64,000 bases of DNA from Chaetoceros tenuissimus (lineage: Eukaryota > Bacillariophyta > Thalassiosirophyceae > Chaetocerotales > Chaetocerotaceae). Below the pieces are notes generated by a model. It was not told where the DNA came from. It ran no database searches and saw only the letters and a list, made by a program, of their open reading frames with translations. Shown here in pieces: positions 21,622-30,588 of the stretch. A program made the translations under genes and the position numbers. The stretch's first letter is position 1; the number at the start of each line of letters is the position of its first letter. The DNA is taken from positions 1-64,000 of the forward strand of contig BLLK01000047.1 in NCBI GenBank assembly GCA_021927905.1. The letters are read 5' to 3'.

Positions 21622-24333
21622 TTATAGAAGATGAGTCTTCGGTACTCCTAAATTATTCAATTCCTCATTACAATTCACGAAGTAATTTGGATCTGGAAAT
21701 CCATGACAACTGAGTCCCCCGCTAAGACTTGTTTTATGGTGAATGCTTGCCCATGTGCACTGATTTGGTACTCCTGATGTAGCCGAAGTACCAACTGTAA
21801 AAGTGAGTCCCCTTGAAAATGCATACTTCAACCGCTTGAGCAAATCTTGACCTTCTCGATTGTTTGGAAGATATGCTGTCGCCCTCTTCGATCCATGGGT
21901 GACACCTGGATTATCATGATAGCTCTTTTGTTTACTAGATTTCATGGAATAATTGATGACAATGGATCCACAGTTATAACCTCCACATTTACTATGAGTT
22001 GTCGAAATAATCATGGTTCCGGATGGTGATTTGCCTTGAGGTTCAGATAGAGCCTTGCGACAGATTGGACACTGAGGTTTCATTTTGAGAGACTGTTCAA
22101 TACAATCAGTGTGAAAGAAATGGTTGCATACTTTCAATGATATGACTGGTTGTGGTGAACGCAAGGCAGACATGCAAATAGCGCAATCTTCTTTTGGAGC
22201 AAGATTAGAATTGAAAACCCGAATAAATGCAGATTGAGATACACTCTTTTTGAAATTCTTGGGTGCTTTGTATGTGAGAGAACAGACTGAAGAAGGCTGA
22301 TTTTGCATAGAGTTTGGCGCAGTATATGCTGGCATGGGCGTAGGCGGAATGCCTTGCAAAGTTTGAGCAGCTTGAGCAACAGCCGACATGATGCTTGAAG
22401 TCCATGCTGATGAAAGTCCCAGAGATGGTGGTCTAGTAAAATTATTCCCGACTCCACTTGCAACTTGTCGAGCATAACCAAATGCTCCAGACCTTTTGCT
22501 AGAACCCGATGGCTTCGACTTCATTGCGTCCTCATCATTGCAGAGGTCATCAATAATCTTTTGTAGTTCATCGTGTAGATAAGCAATGCACTTGAGTCCA
22601 TTTGGCTGTGAAAGAAGGCTTCCATTATATTTCACCATTGGTAAACACTGGGAAGCTTTCCGTAAAACAAATTCGTGACGCGCATCACTTGAAGGCCAAT
22701 TATTCCCATGAGCAGTCTTGTCTCCAATGATGGTATTTGCGGAATCAGTTTCAGGGCTTTCTCCGTTAACCAAACGTGCTAGTCCCATATCCATCGGAAC
22801 TCTCACTGTATTGCCTTGCAGACGAGCAACAACCAATCCAATATTACCATAGGAACTAAAGTTGGAAGGATTATTGGCTGTATAGATCCCATCACCAAAC
22901 ACTGCACCTTTAGAAGTTGCAGAAATATTTGAATTTGTCCGCTCCTGTCTCGACATGAGGCCATTGGTTCTAATATGATGCATATTGTTTGAGTCCGTAT
23001 AATGATATCCAATATCAATATACGTCGGAATAGAGTTCCTAGCAGAAGTTGCAACTCCATTACCACCCAAAACATAATTCTTGTTTGTCCCGAATTCTTG
23101 TTGCTGTTCCAACAGTCTCTCGGATAAAAACACCAGATCGTCCACGGCAACGGTCTCAATAGATGACAAAGTGACTAAATGCGAATACTCACGATGTGAT
23201 TTCAAATTTTCTACTAGTGCTACAATTCTCTGAACCAACAAGTAAGCCTTTCCAGTAATATTCTTTGTCATTTCTTCATGTTCCTTTTCCGCATCAGCCT
23301 TGGTGAAAGATTTATCCTCCTCTTGTTGAAGCAAATGAGCGAGGGCTTGATCCGATTCTTCCTTTTGATTGCGAAGAGATTGTTGATGTTTGATTTTCTT
23401 ATCCTCTTCCTGTTGACGTTTCATTGCTAGTAATGTATCTGCTTGCTGCTTTCTGTCAAGTTTGGCTTGTTTCCGTTCCTCCTCTTGCTCCTGTTGAAGT
23501 TTCATTGCAAATGCTATATCTCTTGCTTCCTCTGCGGTAGGTTTTGAGTCTAGATAGCTTTGTGAATGCTTGAAGTTTGCATCTTCTCGACTTCTCTTAG
23601 AAACAGATCTTGACTTCTTTGCTTGATTCTTTCTAGAACTATTGAATGGAGGATCGCCATTACAAATTTGACAACTGATATCCGTCATTGAATTTGAAAA
23701 TGTACATCGTGTACAATTCCACGAATCGTTTTCCTTATCCGATCTACCATGTACATTATGAATTGAGGAATTGCTCCGTTTCAAAGAGTCAGCTTTTGCA
23801 CTGTAGAAATCTACATCTGAAGAATCATCAACTAATGAATCATCATCTGAAGAATCATCAACGCAAAGCGTAAGTTTTCTTTTCTCACGCTCATCTTGAC
23901 GTGAAGATGTCACAAATGGCTTCTCATTGCTCGAGCTACGTTTCAAATTGTTGCAATATCCCAAAGTGTATCTAGCTATTTCAGAATTATATGAATCTGC
24001 CGAGTCATTGTCTGAATCATCGACATCTAGAGTCACTTTTTTTCTAATCATCGATCTTCCTCTTTCGGTAGTATCACTCGTCTCTTGACTTGTAGGCCAT
24101 GACCGCTTCTTCATTTTCAATTGAGGCGACGGTGTAAGCTCTCGTTCCATCAGTTGTCGTTTTCTATTCTGAGGCTGACCATCGACATCTTTGCTTGAAT
24201 TCCTTTTTCTAGATTCTAGAGTCTTGTTGATGGCTTGCTGATTGCTCTTGCCCTTTTTATCTTTGTCGTCCAACACGATGATGCTTTCGTCATCGCTGCT
24301 AATGTCTATTGCTATAATTTCCGATGGACTCAT
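21622..24333 (-). CDS. RanBP2-zinc-finger / PARP-like / RING-H2 / Deltex C-terminal domain protein
   Basis: 903 residues, intronless, ATG at 24333. Order of parts: acidic Ser/Asp-rich low-complexity N-terminus (1-200); RanBP2-type zinc finger WNCTRCTFSNSMTDISCQIC (about 210-230); long Gln/Glu/Lys coiled coil with ALAHLLQQEE-type, UIM-like motifs (265-355); PARP-catalytic-like domain (about 430-590) with YHYTDSNNMHHIRTNGL and GAVFGDGIYTA; RING-H2 CAICMSAL-HFFHTDC-CPIC (about 720-765); and a Deltex C-terminal domain from GTMIISTTHSKCGGY through ATAYLPNNREGQDLL, FTVGTSATSG and TWASIHHKTS to GFPDPNYF at the end. In animals PARP9 and DTX3L supply the PARP and RING-DTC parts as separate proteins of one complex. 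The likely role is a ubiquitin E3 ligase coupled to ADP-ribosylation, inferred from domains; activity of the PARP part is unproven. Confidence 0.85.
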   Translation of the reverse strand: MSPSEIIAIDISSDDESIIVLDDKDKKGKSNQQAINKTLESRKRNSSKDVDGQPQNRKRQLMERELTPSPQLKMKKRSWPTSQETSDTTERGRSMIRKKVTLDVDDSDNDSADSYNSEIARYTLGYCNNLKRSSSNEKPFVTSSRQDEREKRKLTLCVDDSSDDDSLVDDSSDVDFYSAKADSLKRSNSSIHNVHGRSDKENDSWNCTRCTFSNSMTDISCQICNGDPPFNSSRKNQAKKSRSVSKRSREDANFKHSQSYLDSKPTAEEARDIAFAMKLQQEQEEERKQAKLDRKQQADTLLAMKRQQEEDKKIKHQQSLRNQKEESDQALAHLLQQEEDKSFTKADAEKEHEEMTKNITGKAYLLVQRIVALVENLKSHREYSHLVTLSSIETVAVDDLVFLSERLLEQQQEFGTNKNYVLGGNGVATSARNSIPTYIDIGYHYTDSNNMHHIRTNGLMSRQERTNSNISATSKGAVFGDGIYTANNPSNFSSYGNIGLVVARLQGNTVRVPMDMGLARLVNGESPETDSANTIIGDKTAHGNNWPSSDARHEFVLRKASQCLPMVKYNGSLLSQPNGLKCIAYLHDELQKIIDDLCNDEDAMKSKPSGSSKRSGAFGYARQVASGVGNNFTRPPSLGLSSAWTSSIMSAVAQAAQTLQGIPPTPMPAYTAPNSMQNQPSSVCSLTYKAPKNFKKSVSQSAFIRVFNSNLAPKEDCAICMSALRSPQPVISLKVCNHFFHTDCIEQSLKMKPQCPICRKALSEPQGKSPSGTMIISTTHSKCGGYNCGSIVINYSMKSSKQKSYHDNPGVTHGSKRATAYLPNNREGQDLLKRLKYAFSRGLTFTVGTSATSGVPNQCTWASIHHKTSLSGGLSCHGFPDPNYFVNCNEELNNLGVPKTHLL

Positions 24334-24662
24334 TTTCTATTCGTTTCGATTTATGTCAAGAACTAGATCATGAGATAAATGACTATCGTGCCGTTGTAGT
24401 TCGTTATGGAAAGTGTGTCTTCATGTCTACTGTGCAGCGGTTTTGAATGGAGGGTCATTGGATTCCTGTAAATTGAATGTTGACACAGAAATGACGTCAT
24501 GGACAATTTGTATTGATGTACGTACGAGGAGAACACCCCCAAACTTTTCTCTCTCCTATTCATTATGAATAGAAAGAAATAGATAGCTTGACCTACCACC
24601 TACCTCATACTATGATTTCTTATTATATGATAGAATTTTCTTATCGAATATGGTGAATGTCA
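24334..24662. promoter_or_regulatory. Divergent intergenic region with TGACGTCA palindrome
   Basis: 329 bp between the PARP-RING-Deltex gene (-) and the hydrolase gene (+). It carries a perfect TGACGTCA at 24492-24499, the CRE-type palindrome also found at 14100. No gene seen. Confidence 0.4.
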
Positions 24663-25850
24663 ATGTTCAAACGAGACGGTGCGAGGGTAGAGGTGAAAAG
24701 ATATGTACAACCTATGAAAATACAAAAAGATACTGTCAGTACCTCACAGTCAGCCTTCTTTTCGTTTTCCTTTTAAGTACATCTCAATTTATGGGTCCAA
24801 ACGAATGGAGTTGAAACTTTACTTCAGTACAGATTCAAGTCTGATGAAGAAGGTGATGTCACTCATATCACATTGAAGCCTAAACGGATCACAATAAAGG
24901 ATCGAGATGTATTGTATCAATTTCCACCTAGGCAATGTAGTAACATGACTGGTGTGCTATTTTTTTATCATGGCTGTAATCGATCGGCAGCAAGCTTCTT
25001 TTATTCGCCGCAGGGTAGGGATATGATGCTTTTAGCACTGCAATCTGGATTTACAGTCGTTGCATTTGAAAAGCCAAATACATGCTGGAGTGAACGAGAT
25101 TTGGAATCTACTTTTCAAATGGGTGCAGAGTGGCTAGAACATTATCTATTGCCTCATTGTGGTGCTAGAAACAGTGACCGAGAAGTTGTATATAAAATAC
25201 CCCGCTTTGGGTTTGGTGCTAGCTCAGGAGGATCATTTGTAGCATTGATGGGAGAGAAAACTCAATCTACAAATACAAGTTATGGGAACAAGATTCATTT
25301 TACTGCGACAAATGTACAAATCATGGCACCTAGCAATGGAAATAGTATAACAATTCCTACTTTATTTACAGTGATGGATGGAGATCGACATACGTTGCAA
25401 AGAGTGAATCAGATTTCATCTACGCTTCAACAGAAAGGAGTACCCACTAAAGTACTTGTAACACACTCCAAAGCTATAACACCTGAATACTTTGCAGCGC
25501 GGTTTGAAGAAATGCCAGATACAATATCGTCCATGATTAGCACAACATTGGTAGAAACATCCATTATTGACAAAGATACTAAAGAATTGATTGTGAATCC
25601 ACGATGGAAAGCTGCCGAGATTGAAGAGATCTGTCGAAAGTACAATATCTATAACCAAGGACCGTTTCCATATGGAATTGATAAAGATGTTTGGAATGTT
25701 TTGACCCCGGATGAACAAAAGGATGCATGGACTCTTTGGTTTATAGAAGAGCTTAATGTATGTTATAATCAACATGAGATAACTGCAGAATATTTCGATG
25801 AGATTCTACAATTTTTCATTCTTCAATCCGAGAGTGTAAATGTAAAATGA
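24663..25850 (+). CDS. Alpha/beta-hydrolase-like protein (5' end tentative)
   Basis: The main exon is open from about 24778 to 25850, with an HGxxRSAASF oxyanion-type loop (VLFFYHGCNRSAASFF), a nucleophile-elbow candidate GASSGGSF near residue 175 and a later VMDGDRHT that could supply the acid. This matches serine hydrolases/carboxylesterases; substrate unknown. The frame has no ATG near its start. A solution visible in the sequence is a first exon 24663-24738 (MFKRDGARVEVKRY onward) joined by a 39-nt GT-AG intron (24739-24777) whose phase fits exactly, giving about 382 residues. This intron would be shorter than the others in the window, so the 5' end is uncertain. Converges on the ankyrin gene at 25954. 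Confidence 0.6.
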
Positions 25851-25869
25851 AATATTTGTATTATTGAGG

Positions 25870-25912
25870 TCAAACATATATATAATATATATATATATTA
25901 TATATATATGTT
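25870..25912. repeat. AT-rich palindrome between convergent genes
   Basis: Alternating TA/AT run that can fold on itself, placed between the stop codons of the convergent genes at 25850 and 25954. It may serve termination or 3' end formation, but could be simple sequence. Confidence 0.35.
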
Positions 25913-25953
25913 GATGCTTGAAAATTAATAATCTATTATCTATTATCATATGT

Positions 25954-28005
25954 TTAAGGTATATCCCAGTCGTTTGGGTCTGGTTGCGGACAGTTGTGCT
26001 TTTGAAGATATTCAAATACTTTTTGTGAACAAATGATTTGGTAAGTTGTTTCAGTTGGAATCTCTACAAAGGCATCATCTAGACCCTCGTCAGAAAAACA
26101 ATATGCATATGTTTCTTTAGTCCAAGGGCATCCATTCTCATGGGCATATTTCAACATATCCAAGTCACTACCCTTCACACACCAGTTACAGACATTCTCA
26201 TCCCATGGACAACCATTGAATCGTAGCCAACGAAGGAGTTTGAGGTTACCATCATATGCAGCTCGAGTGCACGCATCTGCATGCCACGTATACCCGCACT
26301 TCCGAAGTAGCTTCATAATATATATTGGATCATGACAACATTCAATAAAATCTTCATACACTCCTTCTTCCTCAAAAGGAAAGTCATTCTCAATGCAATA
26401 TTGTATGGTGTCAACATTTTTGGAAAGAATTGCATTTCGAAATGTCTCTTCGTTCACTGGGGACCCTTCAGCACGAAGCCATTGTAAAACTTCAAGATTA
26501 TCATTAGAAGCAGCCAAGGCGCATGTTTCTTCATTATTGAACTGAAAGCCTTCAGACTTCAACCATTTTAGCGTTTTAATATCACCATGTTCAGCTGCGT
26601 AATTTGCACACTTGAGCATGTCTAATAGATAGCCTTCAGATCTTAGCCATTTCAAGCCTTCCAACTTCCTAGAAACTGCACTGACCAGTTCTTCATCCCA
26701 AGGTCCCGAAAAACTCCGCAATAATTTTAGCATTCTGAATGGTCGATCATAATCACAATCTTCATAAGGCCACAAACATATCTGAAGAACACTTTCAACA
26801 CTAATATCATCATCTTCATCATCTTCATCATCTTCTTCGACACTTGTAGGGCAATTATTTCGCAGGCAATACTCAACTACTTCAAAATGAAGATTGCGAA
26901 TACCATTTACAAAGGATACAGAATTCCATGGACAACCTTTTGATCTCATGTATTGCAAAGCCTTTAGATTGCCATATTCGGCAGCACTTGAGCAAGTCTT
27001 CTCATCCCAAGGAAAGCCATGCTCATGGAGCCATTTTAGCAACTCTACCGCCTTTTCGTGATTCTTGCTGCTAACTACATTGGAACATATACGAGGGTCG
27101 TCATGGGGACACTCATTTTCAAAAAGATATTGAAGCATTTCTATATTTCCACTTCTTGCTGCATAATAAAATGTATTGGGGGTCCATGGAGTTTTGGGTA
27201 GGTTCCAAGGTAAGTCATCGCTTCGAAAATATTTGACGAGCTCCACATTTCCACTTGCTGCTGCATCATTCATAAAATTTTTCATTAAAGGTTTGCTTGG
27301 TCTAGCCCATTTTATAGTCCATTTGAATATTGCCATTTGACCACATTTCGCTGCAGATGAAAATAAATCCATGATATATGTAGGCTGCAACTTTTTGAAC
27401 TTTTTGTGTTTACGTAACCATCTCAAAATTTCCAAATTATTATTGCAAGCAGTAGAATCAATTATTTGCCTCAATTCCCATTGGTGTTCAGGGAGTAATC
27501 CCTTCTCGTGTAAATACTGTAACATTTTCAAGTCCCCTTTTTGAGTAATCGAGTTGAAAGATTTCATGTTTCTTTGCATGGCTTTCTTCACATCTATCCC
27601 CATAGCATGTCCTAATTCCAATATGTCCAACTTTCCTTTACTCGCTACATTCCTGACTACTTCTTCTTGAAAGTCTTCTGGCGCTTTCAAAAAGCAATCT
27701 TCAGCCAAAGCAAATGAAAATGAAGCAGCCTCCGCTGTAGTAAACTTATTCCTTCCGATAGCTTGAAGATAATCCAGTTTATGCGCAAATTTATCTTCAA
27801 TGACATCCATAGTTAGATAGTTGTAGCAAAAGTATTTGGATACCGGACCAATAAAGCAATAGTTGCCTTTACCAACAAAACTAAAGATATTCTTTATTAA
27901 ATCGTCAGGCATATCAATGATGGTAGCAGACGGCTCGAGCTCTAGGGCTTCATCCGAAGTGCTGCCGTCTTCGAGTCTCATTCTCTTTCTAGCTTGAGTC
28001 ATCAT
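25954..28005 (-). CDS. F-box-like / ankyrin-type repeat protein (copy 6)
   Basis: 683 residues (two adjacent ATGs at 28005 and 28002; relatives favour the second), intronless. Start MTQARKRMRLEDG, F-box-like segment MPDDLIKNIFSFVGKGNYCF, then ankyrin-type units (WLHEHGFPW, QYMRSKGCPW, WLRFNGCPW), ending CPQPDPNDWDIP. It has a private acidic insertion (EEDDEDDEDDD) around residue 420 where relatives read CPIGNSDIC, probably from expansion of a GAT/GAA run. Opposite orientation to copies 1-5, so the family also spread by inversion. Confidence 0.85.
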   Translation of the reverse strand: MMTQARKRMRLEDGSTSDEALELEPSATIIDMPDDLIKNIFSFVGKGNYCFIGPVSKYFCYNYLTMDVIEDKFAHKLDYLQAIGRNKFTTAEAASFSFALAEDCFLKAPEDFQEEVVRNVASKGKLDILELGHAMGIDVKKAMQRNMKSFNSITQKGDLKMLQYLHEKGLLPEHQWELRQIIDSTACNNNLEILRWLRKHKKFKKLQPTYIMDLFSSAAKCGQMAIFKWTIKWARPSKPLMKNFMNDAAASGNVELVKYFRSDDLPWNLPKTPWTPNTFYYAARSGNIEMLQYLFENECPHDDPRICSNVVSSKNHEKAVELLKWLHEHGFPWDEKTCSSAAEYGNLKALQYMRSKGCPWNSVSFVNGIRNLHFEVVEYCLRNNCPTSVEEDDEDDEDDDISVESVLQICLWPYEDCDYDRPFRMLKLLRSFSGPWDEELVSAVSRKLEGLKWLRSEGYLLDMLKCANYAAEHGDIKTLKWLKSEGFQFNNEETCALAASNDNLEVLQWLRAEGSPVNEETFRNAILSKNVDTIQYCIENDFPFEEEGVYEDFIECCHDPIYIMKLLRKCGYTWHADACTRAAYDGNLKLLRWLRFNGCPWDENVCNWCVKGSDLDMLKYAHENGCPWTKETYAYCFSDEGLDDAFVEIPTETTYQIICSQKVFEYLQKHNCPQPDPNDWDIP

Positions 28006-28249
28006 ATCGCTTCTACGAATTTTTGTTTACAGATAGTCTTTGAAAAGTGATTATACTCAAATGGATTGGTGTACTTCAAATTAGATTTTCAAAGATATTC
28101 TTCATTTCTTTTCGTTGTTTGTTCGCTTCCGGGTCTTGGATTGAATAAAAAGACATACGTACTGGCTTGGACTAAATTCAATTGATTTAAAATTTGACAC
28201 GCTACCTGCGGTGCAGTCATTGGGTTCAGGATCTAGACTACCTTTACAT

Positions 28250-28291
28250 AGGAAAAGATTGCAAATGTTTCTTTTGTCCAAGGGCATTCTT
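28250..28291 (-). pseudogene. Short relic of an ankyrin-family 3' end
   Basis: About 40 bp resemble the YAYCFS/CPWTKETYAY coding region of the neighbouring genes (TTTCTTTTGTCCAAGG is shared with 28489-28505). Probably debris of a deleted paralog. Confidence 0.35.
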
Positions 28292-28334
28292 GTTGGTATT
28301 TGGCTCTAAAATCCATTACTATCTTATATTCTGA

Positions 28335-30287
28335 CTAATATACCCGCCAATCACTCGGTTGTGGACGTGGACAACCTTGTTCTTTTAGATAAGTAAGGAT
28401 ATCTTCTGAGCGTGAGTCTGCTTCTGTTGGAATCTCACGGTAAACATGGTCTAGACCTTCCCAAGAGAGACAGTAGGCATACGTTTCTTTTGTCCAAGGA
28501 CAACCGTTTTCATGAGCATACTTCAACATAGAAAGATCTTTATTTATAACAGCCTCATTGCAGACACTTTCATCCCATTGGTAACCATTGAACCGTAGCC
28601 ACCGAAGGAGTTTGAGATCTTCATAATCTGCAGCTCTAGTACAGGCAATTTTTTGCCCGACATATCCACTCTTTGTAAGTGCCCTCAAGATAGGTATTGG
28701 ATCCTCAACTTCTTCCATGATACATGCATATATTTCTTCATCAAAAGGAAATTCTTGGTCAATACAAAACCGAATGACATCCATGTGTCCATTTCTAATT
28801 GCATTCAAACACGCCTCTTTGTCCCACGAACAGTTTTCAGATCGAAGCCATTGTAAAACTTCGAGATGACCTTTACCTGCAGCAGCGGCAAATGTTTCTT
28901 CATCGAAATTACAACCCTTAGATTTCAACCATATCATCATTTCAATATTACCATATTCAGCCGCATGACGTGCACATCTTTTTAGATTCCATAAGCAGCC
29001 CTGAGATAAAAGCCACTTCAATCCATTCAAGTTTCCAGCACGAGCAGATTCACTGCATGTGATTTCACTCCAAGGAACTGTGAATTGCCGTAGCAATTTT
29101 AAAATTCTCAATGCCCGATTATGATCATTATCCTCCATAGCAAAGTGACAAACATCACGAGTTCCAATAGGACAGTTACTTTGAAGACAATACTCCACAA
29201 CATCATAATCCCGACTCCGAATTGCAAGGATGAGAGCCTCTTGATTCCATAAACAGCCATTTGACCTTAAAAATTTCAAAGCTTTCAGATTACCCTTCCT
29301 TGCTGCCGCTGCACAAGTACTTTCATTCCAAGGAACTCCCTGTTCATGAAGCAACTGTAGCACTTCTAACGCCTTGTCATGATTATCTAATTGTGCTGCA
29401 TCAGCACATATTTGTGGATCATCATGGGGACAGTCATTCTCAAAAAGGTATTGAAGCAATTCAATATTCCCTCCCTTTGTTGCGAAACCAAATGTGTCTT
29501 CGTTCCATGGAATATCTTTGCTTCTACACCATTTGACAAATTCAATACTACTATCTCTTGCTGCAAAACCCATAATGCTTCTTGCAAATTGCTGGTCACC
29601 AAAGGTCGCAAACTTGCCTCTAATTACTTTTGCGCCCCATTTGAGTATTGCCATATGACCATGTTGAGTAGCTGTAATGAACATTACCTTCCGACAATAG
29701 TCGGAAAATATTTCGTTCTTGTGTAGCCATTTCAAAACCTGCAGTTGACCATGGCTCGAAGCTTGTTCAATGATGACATCAATATTTTTTCCCTCCAAGA
29801 GTCCCTTCGCGTGAAGAAGTTGCAACATTTTCAATTTACCTCTCCTCGCGATTAAATTCACATCCCAGCCATTAATTATTGACATAAGATCTATTCCCAT
29901 GGCTTCTCCCATTTCAACGATATCATGTTTACCTTTCATTGCTGCTTTACGAACAACATTCTCTTGAAAGTCTTCGGGTGCATATAAAAAGCAATACTCC
30001 GCCAATTCAAATGAAGATGAAACGGCTTCAGCAGAAGTCTTCTTTCCCTTCTTCATCGCCAAGAAAAGATCCATCTTGTGAGCAAACTTATCTTCAATCA
30101 CATCCATTGTTAGATAATTGTAGCAAAAGTCTTTTGAAACCGGAGCAACAAAGCAGTAATTTCCTTTACCGACATAACTAAAGATGTTCTTCATGACTTC
30201 ACTAGGCAAATCATTCATAGTTGCAGATGGTTCAAGTAGTTCTCTTCGGCCCTCTTCGAGTCTCATTCTCTTTCTTGCTGGAGTCAT
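28335..30287 (-). CDS. F-box-like / ankyrin-type repeat protein (copy 7)
   Basis: 650 residues, intronless. Start MTPARKRMRLEEG, F-box-like segment LPSEVMKNIFSYVGKGNYCF, then ankyrin-type units (WLHKNEIF, LLHEQGVPW, FLRSNGCLW, WLLSQGCLW, WLRFNGYQW), ending CPRPQPSDWRVY. Relatives have FLYAPEDFQE-type sequence after residue 90, conserved here. The frame is complete. About 150 bp upstream (30437) lies GCGTCATTGGG, similar to the GACGTCATTG box of the plus-strand modules. Confidence 0.85.
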   Translation of the reverse strand: MTPARKRMRLEEGRRELLEPSATMNDLPSEVMKNIFSYVGKGNYCFVAPVSKDFCYNYLTMDVIEDKFAHKMDLFLAMKKGKKTSAEAVSSSFELAEYCFLYAPEDFQENVVRKAAMKGKHDIVEMGEAMGIDLMSIINGWDVNLIARRGKLKMLQLLHAKGLLEGKNIDVIIEQASSHGQLQVLKWLHKNEIFSDYCRKVMFITATQHGHMAILKWGAKVIRGKFATFGDQQFARSIMGFAARDSSIEFVKWCRSKDIPWNEDTFGFATKGGNIELLQYLFENDCPHDDPQICADAAQLDNHDKALEVLQLLHEQGVPWNESTCAAAARKGNLKALKFLRSNGCLWNQEALILAIRSRDYDVVEYCLQSNCPIGTRDVCHFAMEDNDHNRALRILKLLRQFTVPWSEITCSESARAGNLNGLKWLLSQGCLWNLKRCARHAAEYGNIEMMIWLKSKGCNFDEETFAAAAGKGHLEVLQWLRSENCSWDKEACLNAIRNGHMDVIRFCIDQEFPFDEEIYACIMEEVEDPIPILRALTKSGYVGQKIACTRAADYEDLKLLRWLRFNGYQWDESVCNEAVINKDLSMLKYAHENGCPWTKETYAYCLSWEGLDHVYREIPTEADSRSEDILTYLKEQGCPRPQPSDWRVY

Positions 30288-30588
30288 GATTTAATTAGAA
30301 ATGAACTGTGCTAGAGGTAGGTCGCTAGTAGTGAATCTATTCATGTGATCGAAGTTTGTACGAGTTGCAAATGCTTTGTGCATTCGCCACTCGCCACACA
30401 ATGCACGCCACATTGATCACTGCTGTATTCTCAGTGCGTCATTGGGAATGGCTAAAATAGATTTATTGACAGAAAGAATTCTTATTATTTCGAATATATA
30501 AATTTTGAATTAGCTGGATCTTCATCTCGATCTACAAAAACTGATAGAATAGGTAATACTTTAAACCCCAGTTCTTAAAATGATTACA

